Assembly (NCBI GenBank): GCA_017483425.1
Contig: JAFUWM010000175.1
Coordinates: forward strand, 1-7,048
From: Lachnospiraceae bacterium
GTDB taxonomy: Bacteria > Bacillota > Clostridia > Lachnospirales > Lachnospiraceae
Length of the DNA: 7,048 bases
Direction of reading: 5' to 3'
Shown: positions 1 to 6,278 of the stretch, one piece after another
Layout: each line of letters begins with the position of its first letter
Position numbering within the stretch: position 1 is the stretch's first letter
Position numbers and translations under genes: made by a program
The notes under the pieces: model-generated
Databases searched by the model: none
What the model was told of the DNA's origin: nothing
What the model saw: only the letters and a program-made list of their open reading frames with translations

Positions 1-2912
1 AAAAGAGAATGCTTCAGGAAGCAGTTGACGCACTCATTGATAACGGACGCAGGGGCAGACCTGTTCAGGGACCCGGAAACCGTCCTTTGAAGTCGCTTTC
101 AGACATGCTTAAAGGTAAAGGCGGAAGATTCAGACAGAATCTGCTCGGAAAGCGTGTTGACTATTCCGGAAGATCCGTTATAGTCGTAGGACCGGAGCTT
201 AAGATATGGCAGTGCGGTCTTCCCAAGGAGATGGCGATCGAGCTTTTCAAGCCTTTCGTAATGAAGGAACTTGTATCAAACGGCACGTCTCATAATATAA
301 AGAATGCTAAAAAGATGGTAGAGCGTCTCGACCCGGAAGTATGGGATGTTCTCGAGAAAGTAATACATGAGCATCCGGTTATGCTTAACCGCGCTCCGAC
401 GCTTCACAGACTCGGAATACAGTCCTTTGAGCCCGTGCTTGTAGAAGGTAAAGCTATAAAGCTTCACCCGCTCGCATGTACGCCGTTCAACGCTGACTTT
501 GACGGTGACCAGATGGCTGTGCATCTTCCGCTTTCGGTTGAGGCGCAGGCAGAGAGCCGTTTCCTCATGCTCATGCCCAATAACCTGCTGAAGCCTGCGG
601 ACGGAGGACCGGTGAACGTTCCTACGCAGGATATGGTGCTTGGGTGCTATTATCTGACACAGGAGAGAGAAGGCGAGCCCGGCGAAGGTAAAATATTCAA
701 GAGTGTAAGCGAAGCCATACTGGCTCATGAAAACGGTATTATCACGCTTCACTCCAAGATAGGTGTACAGGTTGTACGCAAGATAGATAAAAAGCCATAC
801 TCGGGTGTGGTTAATTCTACGCTTGGAAGGTTCCTGTTCAATGAGATAGTGCCTCAGGATCTCGGATTCGTTGACAGATCCGTTAAAGGAAACGAGCTGG
901 CGCTGGAGATAGATTTCCTTGTCGGTAAGAAAGGTCTTAAAAAGATCATAACCAAGGTGCTGAATGCGCATGGCGCTATCAAGACAGCCGAGGTTCTCGA
1001 TCATATCAAGGATATGGGATATCACTATTCCACTATCGCCGCAATGAGCGTTTCGATATCAGATATGACCGTTCCTTCACAGAAGCAGGAGCTTCTTGAC
1101 AAGGCGCAGGATAAGGTTGATATGATCTCGAGGAATTTCAAGAGGGGTCTCATCACCGACGCCGAGAGATACAAAGAGGTTATAGATACATGGAAGGATA
1201 CGGATGAGGAGCTCACGAAGGATCTGCTTGACGGTCTGGACAGATATAACAATATCTACATGATGGCAGATTCCGGAGCCAGAGGCTCGGATCAGCAGAT
1301 CAAGCAGCTTGCCGGCATGAGAGGTCTTATGGCGGACACGACAGGTCACACGATCGAGCTTCCTATTAAGAGTAACTTCCGTGAGGGTCTGAACGTGCTG
1401 GAGTACTTCATGTCAGCTCACGGAGCGAGAAAGGGTCTTTCTGATACGGCTTTGCGTACCGCGGACTCAGGATATCTTACGAGACGTCTTGTCGACGTAT
1501 CCCAGGAGCTGACCATCAGAGAGCAGGACTGCTCAGAGGATAAGGATGAGATCCCGGGCATGATAGTCAAGGCTTTCTATGATGATGAGAGCAAGAGCAG
1601 GGATGAGGACAAGGGCGTACTCGAGAGCCTTCAGGAAAGGATTACGGGACGCTTCTCGTGCGAGGATATTTACGACAATAAGGGAAATCTTATTGTTAAG
1701 GCTAACCGTATGATAACTCCCAGACGTGCCGAGCAGATCGTTACTGTCGGCGTGAAGGACGGCGAGCCTGTCAGGGAGGTTCGTATCAGGACAGTCCTTA
1801 CCTGCCGCTGCAAAAACGGTATCTGTGCGAAGTGCTATGGCGCAAACATGGCTACGGGAGACGCGGTGCAGGTTGGCGAGGCTATAGGAATAATTGCGGC
1901 TCAGTCTATCGGTGAACCCGGTACACAGCTTACAATGAGAACTTTCCATACGGGTGGTGTCGCAGGATCGGATATAACACAGGGTCTTCCCAGAGTAGAA
2001 GAGCTTTTTGAGGCAAGAAAGCCTAAGGGTCTTGCAATAATCTCCGAGATAGACGGTGAAGTAAGCATAAGGGAAAAGAAGAAAGAGTCAACGATAGCCG
2101 CTCCGGGCGATCCCGTTGAGGATGAAAACGTCATAAGCAAGGATGATATAGTTAAGAAAGAAGTCATCGTGACAAACAGCGAGACCGGAGAAGCAAAGAG
2201 CTATCTTATTCCTTTCGGATCAAGACTTCAGGCGGAGGAAGGCATGCATATTGAGGCCGGTCAGGAGATCACGCAGGGTTCCGTTGATCCTCATGATCTG
2301 CTCAGGATCAAGGGCGTGCGGGCGGTTCAGGATTACCTGCTTCGCGAAGTTCAGAGAGTTTACAGGCATGAGGGCGTTGAGATCAATGATAAGCATATCG
2401 AGGTCATAGTACATCAGATGCTTAAGAAAGTGCGTATAATCGAGTCTCACGACGCTCTTGACGTACTTCCCGGCGAGCTTATGAACGTGCTGGATTTTGA
2501 TGATATGAATGACAGACTTGTATCGGAGGGCAAAGAACCCGCCGAGGGCACGCAGGAGATGCTTGGTATCACAAAGGCGTCACTTGCGACGGATTCATTC
2601 ATGTCGGCGGCATCTTTCCAGGAGACAACGAGGGTTCTCACGGATGCTGCGATCAAAGGAAAAGTAGATAAGCTTATTGGAATGAAAGAAAATGTTATCA
2701 TAGGTAAACTTATCCCTGCCGGTACGGGAATGAAGCGTTACAGAAACATAGACCTCAATACGGACGGCCCGACCCTCGGAGACGAGATAGACTTTGATGA
2801 AGAGATCGAGATTTCAGAGGAGGAAGAGGCTCCGGAGACGGTGGAAGCAGAAACAGAAGCCGGCGCTGAGGAGAATGCCGCGGAACCCGAAGAGGTGCTG
2901 GTTGAAGAATAA
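1..2912 (+). CDS. rpoC: DNA-directed RNA polymerase subunit beta', 5'-truncated by the window edge
   Basis: This is the catalytic clamp subunit of RNA polymerase. The reading frame is already open at base 3 (Lys-Arg before the Met at 9-11). That Met lies inside the conserved KRMLQEAVDAL stretch and is not a start, so roughly the first 290-300 residues lie to the left; 969 residues are visible. The active-site motif NADFDGDQM, whose three Asp bind catalytic Mg, is at 489-515. The bridge-helix region (NFREGLNVLEYF, then SAHGARKGL) spans about 1362-1505. The second zinc site has Cys at 1530-1532, 1803-1805, 1824-1826 and 1833-1835, all present. The trigger loop (AAQSIGEPGTQLTMRTFHTGG) begins near 1890 and leads straight into the downstream helix, without the large insertion found in E. 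coli. The protein ends in a 40-residue acidic tail (2790-2909). It belongs with an upstream rpoB by the usual gene order. Identity is certain; the exact full length is inferred. Confidence 0.98.
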   Translation, partial: KRMLQEAVDALIDNGRRGRPVQGPGNRPLKSLSDMLKGKGGRFRQNLLGKRVDYSGRSVIVVGPELKIWQCGLPKEMAIELFKPFVMKELVSNGTSHNIKNAKKMVERLDPEVWDVLEKVIHEHPVMLNRAPTLHRLGIQSFEPVLVEGKAIKLHPLACTPFNADFDGDQMAVHLPLSVEAQAESRFLMLMPNNLLKPADGGPVNVPTQDMVLGCYYLTQEREGEPGEGKIFKSVSEAILAHENGIITLHSKIGVQVVRKIDKKPYSGVVNSTLGRFLFNEIVPQDLGFVDRSVKGNELALEIDFLVGKKGLKKIITKVLNAHGAIKTAEVLDHIKDMGYHYSTIAAMSVSISDMTVPSQKQELLDKAQDKVDMISRNFKRGLITDAERYKEVIDTWKDTDEELTKDLLDGLDRYNNIYMMADSGARGSDQQIKQLAGMRGLMADTTGHTIELPIKSNFREGLNVLEYFMSAHGARKGLSDTALRTADSGYLTRRLVDVSQELTIREQDCSEDKDEIPGMIVKAFYDDESKSRDEDKGVLESLQERITGRFSCEDIYDNKGNLIVKANRMITPRRAEQIVTVGVKDGEPVREVRIRTVLTCRCKNGICAKCYGANMATGDAVQVGEAIGIIAAQSIGEPGTQLTMRTFHTGGVAGSDITQGLPRVEELFEARKPKGLAIISEIDGEVSIREKKKESTIAAPGDPVEDENVISKDDIVKKEVIVTNSETGEAKSYLIPFGSRLQAEEGMHIEAGQEITQGSVDPHDLLRIKGVRAVQDYLLREVQRVYRHEGVEINDKHIEVIVHQMLKKVRIIESHDALDVLPGELMNVLDFDDMNDRLVSEGKEPAEGTQEMLGITKASLATDSFMSAASFQETTRVLTDAAIKGKVDKLIGMKENVIIGKLIPAGTGMKRYRNIDLNTDGPTLGDEIDFDEEIEISEEEEAPETVEAETEAGAEENAAEPEEVLVEE

Positions 2913-2922
2913 ATAATATTTC

Positions 2923-2952
2923 TTGACATTGGTGTATATTAGGTCTTATAAT
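2923..2952 (+). promoter_or_regulatory. Sigma-A-type promoter for the str cluster (PrpsL)
   Basis: TTGACA at 2923-2928 and TATAAT at 2947-2952 both match the vegetative consensus perfectly, with an 18-base spacer. It starts 11 bases after the rpoC stop and points at rpsL, so transcription should begin at about 2957-2960 and leave a leader of about 80 bases. The spacer is one base longer than the optimum and there is no TGN extended -10. The assignment is by sequence only, but two exact hexamers at a workable distance in an intergenic gap are rarely accidental. Confidence 0.85.
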
Positions 2953-2956
2953 GCTA

Positions 2957-2995
2957 GGGCGTGTCTTCAGGACACGCCCTGATTTACTCTGTTTT
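2957..2995 (+). terminator. GC-rich hairpin with imperfect T-rich tail: possible rpoC terminator and/or 5' stem of the rpsL mRNA
   Basis: Arms GGGCGTGTC (2957-2965) and GACACGCCC (2971-2979) form a perfect 9-bp stem around a TTCAG loop. One A-T pair (2956/2980) and a T-G wobble (2955/2981) could extend it. The following 2980-2996 is T-rich and ends in five Ts (2991-2996 is GTTTTT), but the Ts do not follow the stem directly, so as an intrinsic terminator it is imperfect. The predicted start point of the promoter at 2923-2952 falls in the left arm. The hairpin could therefore end or attenuate read-through from rpoC, or cap the 5' end of the str mRNA. Which role applies cannot be read from sequence alone. 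Confidence 0.55.
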
Positions 2996-3039
2996 TGAAT
3001 GGCAGAGACTATACTTAAAAAGAAAAGAGGTGAAACTTA

Positions 3040-3459
3040 ATGCCAACATTCAACCAGTTAGTAAGAAAGGGCAGGCAGACTTCCACCAAGAAGTCTACGG
3101 CACCGGCGCTTCAGAGAGGATTTAATTCTCTGCAGAAGAAGGCCACGGCTACAAAATCCCCTCAGAAGAGAGGAGTTTGTACGGCTGTAAAAACTGCTAC
3201 ACCTAAGAAGCCTAACTCAGCGCTCAGAAAGATTGCCCGTGTGCGTCTTTCAAACGGTATCGAGGTCACGAGCTATATCCCCGGAGAGGGACACAATCTC
3301 CAGGAGCACAGCGTGGTCATGATCCGTGGAGGCAGGGTAAAGGATCTTCCCGGTACGAGATATCACATTATCCGTGGTACGCTTGACACAGCGGGCGTAG
3401 CAAACCGTATGCAGGCTCGTTCCAAGTACGGCGCTAAAAGGCCAAAGGATAAGAAGTAA
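3040..3459 (+). CDS. rpsL: 30S ribosomal protein S12
   Basis: S12 sits at the decoding centre of the 30S subunit and controls codon-anticodon checking. The 139-residue product is full length for the Firmicute form. It carries an extra stretch of about a dozen residues (about 27-40) before PQKRGVC that the shorter E. coli protein lacks. The decoding loop TPKKPNSALRK begins at residue 54. Lys57 matches the Lys that is classically changed in streptomycin-resistant mutants and is wild type here, as is the second site in GGRVKDLPG (Lys101). Asp102 matches the residue that RimO methylthiolates in E. coli. The ATG start is preceded by AGAGGTG (3026-3032), about seven bases away. It is the first gene after the promoter at 2923-2952 and is followed by rpsG after 106 bases. 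No L7Ae-like gene lies between it and rpoC, unlike in Bacillus subtilis. Confidence 0.98.
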   Translation: MPTFNQLVRKGRQTSTKKSTAPALQRGFNSLQKKATATKSPQKRGVCTAVKTATPKKPNSALRKIARVRLSNGIEVTSYIPGEGHNLQEHSVVMIRGGRVKDLPGTRYHIIRGTLDTAGVANRMQARSKYGAKRPKDKK

Positions 3460-3477
3460 TATCGGATAAGCAAAAGG

Positions 3478-3552
3478 TTGTGTTGGATTAAGTTAAGTTC
3501 AGCACGAACACATGCAGTTTATTGTGAGTACCTGTGGGTTTATCCCACACAA
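3478..3552 (+). promoter_or_regulatory. Structured rpsL-rpsG spacer; candidate translational control element
   Basis: The spacer contains several RNA pairings visible by eye. A hairpin TGTGGG-TTTAT-CCCACA (3533-3549) ends two bases before the rpsG Shine-Dalgarno. A second helix can form between TGTGTT (3479-3484) and AACACA (3507-3512). Alternatively TTGTGTTGG (3478-3486) can pair with CCCACACAA (3544-3552) at eight of nine positions. That pairing excludes both other helices and reaches the edge of the ribosome binding site. In E. coli, S7 represses its own operon by binding the rpsL-rpsG spacer; a similar role here is inference from position and structure only. Confidence 0.4.
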
Positions 3553-3558
3553 GGAGGG
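3551..3558 (+). promoter_or_regulatory. Ribosome binding site that fixes the rpsG start at GTG 3566
   Basis: AAGGAGGG (3551-3558) is a near-perfect anti-16S match lying eight bases before GTG at 3566-3568. It lies downstream of the in-frame ATG at 3512, so it can only serve the GTG. This rules out the 18-residue longer reading of S7. Confidence 0.92.
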
Positions 3559-3565
3559 AAGAAAC

Positions 3566-4036
3566 GTGCCACGTAAAGGACATATAGCAAAGAGAGACGT
3601 TCTGGCAGACCCTAAGTACAACGATAAGGTTGTTACGAAGCTCATAAATTCCATCATGCTTGACGGAAAGAAGGGCGTAGCGCAGAAGATCGTGTACAAT
3701 GCGTTTGACAGAGTCGAAGAAAAGACAGGAAAGCCTGCTTTGGAGGTTTTTGAGCAGGCAATGCAAAACGTCATGCCGCAGCTTGAAGTCAAGGCAAGAC
3801 GTGTCGGTGGTGCCACATATCAGGTACCTATCGAGGTGCGTCCTGACCGTCGTCAGGCTTTAGGCCTCAGATGGCTGACCTTATTCTCAAGGAACAGGTC
3901 AGAGAAGACCATGGAGGAGAGGCTTGCTAACGAGATCATGGATGCAGCAAATAATACCGGTTCAGCAGTGAAGAGAAAGGAAGACATGCACAAGATGGCG
4001 GATGCAAACAAGGCTTTCTCTCATTACCGTTTCTGA
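3566..4036 (+). CDS. rpsG: 30S ribosomal protein S7
   Basis: S7 nucleates assembly of the 30S head by binding the 3' major domain of 16S rRNA and lines the E site. From the GTG at 3566 the product is 156 residues, the normal bacterial length, and begins MPRKGHIAKRDVLADPKY as in homologues. An in-frame ATG at 3512 would add 18 residues that do not resemble S7 and lies upstream of the Shine-Dalgarno, so it is rejected. Visible family features are the basic N-terminus, the helical MLDGKKGVAQKIVY segment (31-44), the beta-hairpin GGATYQVP (81-88) that reaches the E site, and the VRPDRRQALGLRWL segment (91-104). The C-terminus reads AFSHYRF; many homologues end in Trp there. It follows rpsL after 106 bases and precedes fusA by 25, so it is surely co-transcribed with fusA. 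In E. coli, S7 is the autorepressor of this operon. Confidence 0.98.
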   Translation: MPRKGHIAKRDVLADPKYNDKVVTKLINSIMLDGKKGVAQKIVYNAFDRVEEKTGKPALEVFEQAMQNVMPQLEVKARRVGGATYQVPIEVRPDRRQALGLRWLTLFSRNRSEKTMEERLANEIMDAANNTGSAVKRKEDMHKMADANKAFSHYRF

Positions 4037-4047
4037 TCGGGTATAAC

Positions 4048-4064
4048 AGGAGGAAAAATTCTTG
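4048..4064 (+). promoter_or_regulatory. Ribosome binding site and TTG start codon of fusA
   Basis: AGGAGG (4048-4053) lies eight bases before TTG at 4062-4064. No ATG or GTG in this frame gives a sensible EF-G N-terminus with such spacing. The first in-frame ATG is Met20, inside the G1 region of the nucleotide-binding fold, so starting there would destroy the domain. The TTG start is therefore well supported. Confidence 0.9.
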
Positions 4065-6179
4065 GCTAACGCAAACATAAGAGAATATCCTCTGGAGAGA
4101 ACCAGAAACATCGGTATCATGGCGCATATCGATGCCGGAAAGACAACTCTTACCGAGCGTATCCTGTTTTATACAGGCGTTAACTATAAGATCGGAGAGA
4201 CTCATGACGGCACAGCTACCATGGACTGGATGGCTCAGGAGCAGGAGAGGGGTATCACGATAACCTCAGCTGCTACGACCTGCCACTGGACTCTTGAGGA
4301 AAACGCAAAACCGAAGCCGGGCGCGGAGGAGCACAGGATAAATATTATCGATACTCCCGGGCACGTCGATTTCACGGTCGAGGTCGAGAGATCTCTGCGT
4401 GTACTTGACGGCGCAGTCGGAGTTTTCTCTGCGAAAGAGGGCGTTGAACCCCAGTCTGAGAACGTTTGGCGTCAGGCTGACGGCTTCCATGTACCGAGAC
4501 TTGCGTTTATAAATAAGATGGATACGATAGGCGCGGACTATTATAATGCCTGTCAGACTATCCATGACCGTCTCGGAAAAAACACAATATTAATGAACAT
4601 CCCCATAGGAAAGGAAGATACCTTTGCGGGGATAATCGACCTGCTTGAGATGAAAGCTTATTATTACGATGATAAGCAGGGTACTGAGGTCGAAATAAAA
4701 GACATACCGGATGACATGAAGGACGAGGCCGAGGAGAAGCATCAGGAGACCCTTGAGGCTATCTGCGAGCTGGACGAGGATCTGATGGAGCAGTATCTTG
4801 AAGACAAGGTACCTTCCATAGACGATCTGAAGAAAGCTCTGAGAAAAGCGACCATAGACGGAGATGCCATTCCCTGCTTTGCAGGATCGGCATATCGTAA
4901 TAAGGGTGTGCAGAAGCTTCTTGACGGTGTTATAGAGTATCTGCCCGCGCCTACGGATGTACCGGACGCGGAGGGTACGGATCTTGAAGGAAACCCCTTG
5001 ACGGTACCGTCAAGCGACGAGGCGCCTTTTGCGGGACTTGCTTTCAAGATAATGACGGATCCCTTTGTAGGAAAGCTGGCATACTTCAGGGTTTATTCGG
5101 GTACGCTTAAGTCAGGCTCTTATATTCTCAATTCTACAAAGAATAAGAAAGAGCGTGTAGGGCGTATACTGCAGATGCATGCGAATAAGAGAACGGAGCT
5201 TGATGAGGTCTTTTCCGGAGATATCGCTGCGGCTGTCGGCTTTAAGTTTACGGCGACCGGAGATACTATCTGTGATGACCAGCACCCGGTAATACTTGAG
5301 TCAATGGAATTCCCTGATCCTGTTATAGAGCTCGCTATCGAGCCCAAGACAAAGGCAGGTCAGGACAAGCTGGGTCAGGCTCTTGCGAAGCTTGCGGAGG
5401 AAGATCCCACATTCAAGGCTCATACCAATGAAGAGACCGGACAGACGATAATAGCCGGCATGGGTGAGCTTCATCTGGAGATCATCGTAGACAGACTGCT
5501 TCGCGAGTTTAATGTAGAGGCTAATGTAGGCGCGCCTCAGGTTGCGTATAAGGAAGCCATCACAAAGCCCTGCGATATCGAGGCTAAGTATATCAAGCAG
5601 TCCGGCGGACGCGGCCAGTACGGACACTGTAAGGTTAAATTTGAGCCCATGGACGCTAACGGCGAGGAGCTTTTCAAGTTCGAGTCACAGGTGGTCGGAG
5701 GAGCTATCCCCAAGGAATATATCCCTGCTATCGGCGAGGGTATAGAGGAAGCCATGAAGACCGGTACGCTCGGCGGATTCCCTGTCGTGGGTGTGCATGC
5801 GGTGGTATATGACGGATCATACCATGAGGTCGACTCATCCGAGATGGCATTCCACATCTCGGGATCAATGGCTATGAAGGACGCTATGCAAAAGGGCGGA
5901 GCCACACTGCTCGAGCCTATCATGAAGGTAGACGTCACGATGCCTGAGGACTACATGGGAGATGTCATAGGCGATCTGAACTCAAGACGCGGACGCGTGG
6001 AAGGCATGGAGGATATCGGAGGCGGCAAGATGGTTCGCGCGCTGGTGCCTCTCGCTGAGATGTTCGGATATGCTACGGACCTTCGTTCCAGAACCCAGGG
6101 ACGCGGAAATTATTCCATGTTCTTTGATCACTATGATCCGGTTCCGAAGAACGTAGCGGACAAAGTGCTGTCAAAGTAA
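4062..6179 (+). CDS. fusA: Translation elongation factor G
   Basis: EF-G is the GTPase that drives translocation of tRNA and mRNA on the ribosome and, with ribosome recycling factor, splits used ribosomes. The 705-residue protein is complete. The G domain has G1 AHIDAGKT (21-28), switch I ending RGITI (63-67), G3 DTPGH (97-101), G4 NKMD (151-154) and G5 GSA (275-277). Domain II starts near 300 and domain III contains GMGELHLEI (466-474). Domain IV has QSGGRGQYGHCKV (513-525) and the decoding-centre loop YHEVDSSEMAFH (587-598). Domain V has EDYMGDVIGDLNSRRGRVEGM (629-649). All motifs are intact, and this is the canonical EF-G type, not a tetracycline-resistance or EF-G2 paralogue. A short Lys/Pro/Glu-rich stretch (78-91) before the INIIDTPGH strand looks longer than in Bacillus. 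It starts at TTG, 25 bases after rpsG. No terminator hairpin is visible after its stop. Confidence 0.98.
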   Translation: MANANIREYPLERTRNIGIMAHIDAGKTTLTERILFYTGVNYKIGETHDGTATMDWMAQEQERGITITSAATTCHWTLEENAKPKPGAEEHRINIIDTPGHVDFTVEVERSLRVLDGAVGVFSAKEGVEPQSENVWRQADGFHVPRLAFINKMDTIGADYYNACQTIHDRLGKNTILMNIPIGKEDTFAGIIDLLEMKAYYYDDKQGTEVEIKDIPDDMKDEAEEKHQETLEAICELDEDLMEQYLEDKVPSIDDLKKALRKATIDGDAIPCFAGSAYRNKGVQKLLDGVIEYLPAPTDVPDAEGTDLEGNPLTVPSSDEAPFAGLAFKIMTDPFVGKLAYFRVYSGTLKSGSYILNSTKNKKERVGRILQMHANKRTELDEVFSGDIAAAVGFKFTATGDTICDDQHPVILESMEFPDPVIELAIEPKTKAGQDKLGQALAKLAEEDPTFKAHTNEETGQTIIAGMGELHLEIIVDRLLREFNVEANVGAPQVAYKEAITKPCDIEAKYIKQSGGRGQYGHCKVKFEPMDANGEELFKFESQVVGGAIPKEYIPAIGEGIEEAMKTGTLGGFPVVGVHAVVYDGSYHEVDSSEMAFHISGSMAMKDAMQKGGATLLEPIMKVDVTMPEDYMGDVIGDLNSRRGRVEGMEDIGGGKMVRALVPLAEMFGYATDLRSRTQGRGNYSMFFDHYDPVPKNVADKVLSK

Positions 6180-6186
6180 GAAATAC

Positions 6187-6215
6187 TTGAAATTGTAGTT
6201 ATTATGACCTATAAT
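6187..6215 (+). promoter_or_regulatory. Sigma-A-type promoter for tuf (Ptuf)
   Basis: TTGAAA (6187-6192, five of six consensus bases) and TATAAT (6210-6215, perfect) are separated by exactly 17 bases. Transcription should start near 6222 and give a leader of about 57 bases. It begins eight bases after the fusA stop. As no terminator is seen between fusA and tuf, tuf is probably made both by read-through and from this promoter, which fits the excess of EF-Tu over EF-G in bacteria. Confidence 0.82.
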
Positions 6216-6238
6216 CTTTTCATATGTGGGTCAGTGTA

Positions 6239-6255
6239 TACGTCAGAGAGACGTA
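6239..6255 (+). promoter_or_regulatory. Small hairpin in the tuf leader
   Basis: TACGTC (6239-6244) and GACGTA (6250-6255) form a perfect 6-bp stem around an AGAGA loop. It lies six bases before the AAGGAGG (6262-6268) of tuf and leaves it unpaired. There is no T-run behind it, so it is not a terminator. It may stabilise the leader or be chance; the role is unknown. Confidence 0.35.
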
Positions 6256-6278
6256 CAAAATAAGGAGGAAAATTAAAA

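Noticed and set aside
276..1025. A 249-codon open frame on the minus strand inside rpoC
   Set aside because: It lies wholly antisense to an intact, conserved rpoC, its translation resembles no family I know, and the sense-strand codon pattern fully explains the lack of stops.
1533..1949. A 138-codon minus-strand frame over the zinc site and trigger-loop region of rpoC
   Set aside because: It is the shadow of a strongly constrained coding strand, with no ribosome binding site or promoter of its own that I can support.
3010..3015. TATACT as a possible second -10 element before rpsL
   Set aside because: No acceptable -35 hexamer is found 16-19 bases upstream, and the promoter at 2923-2952 is far better.
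3512..3565. N-terminal extension of S7 from the in-frame ATG at 3512
   Set aside because: The 18 added residues do not look like S7, the only good Shine-Dalgarno lies downstream of this ATG, and the GTG at 3566 gives the normal 156-residue protein.
5542..5745. A 67-codon plus-strand frame within fusA
   Set aside because: It overlaps domain IV of EF-G in another frame, is Ser/Arg-rich in the way out-of-frame translations are, and has no ribosome binding site.
5537..5938. A 133-codon minus-strand frame within fusA
   Set aside because: It is antisense to the conserved domain IV of EF-G and shows no independent coding evidence.
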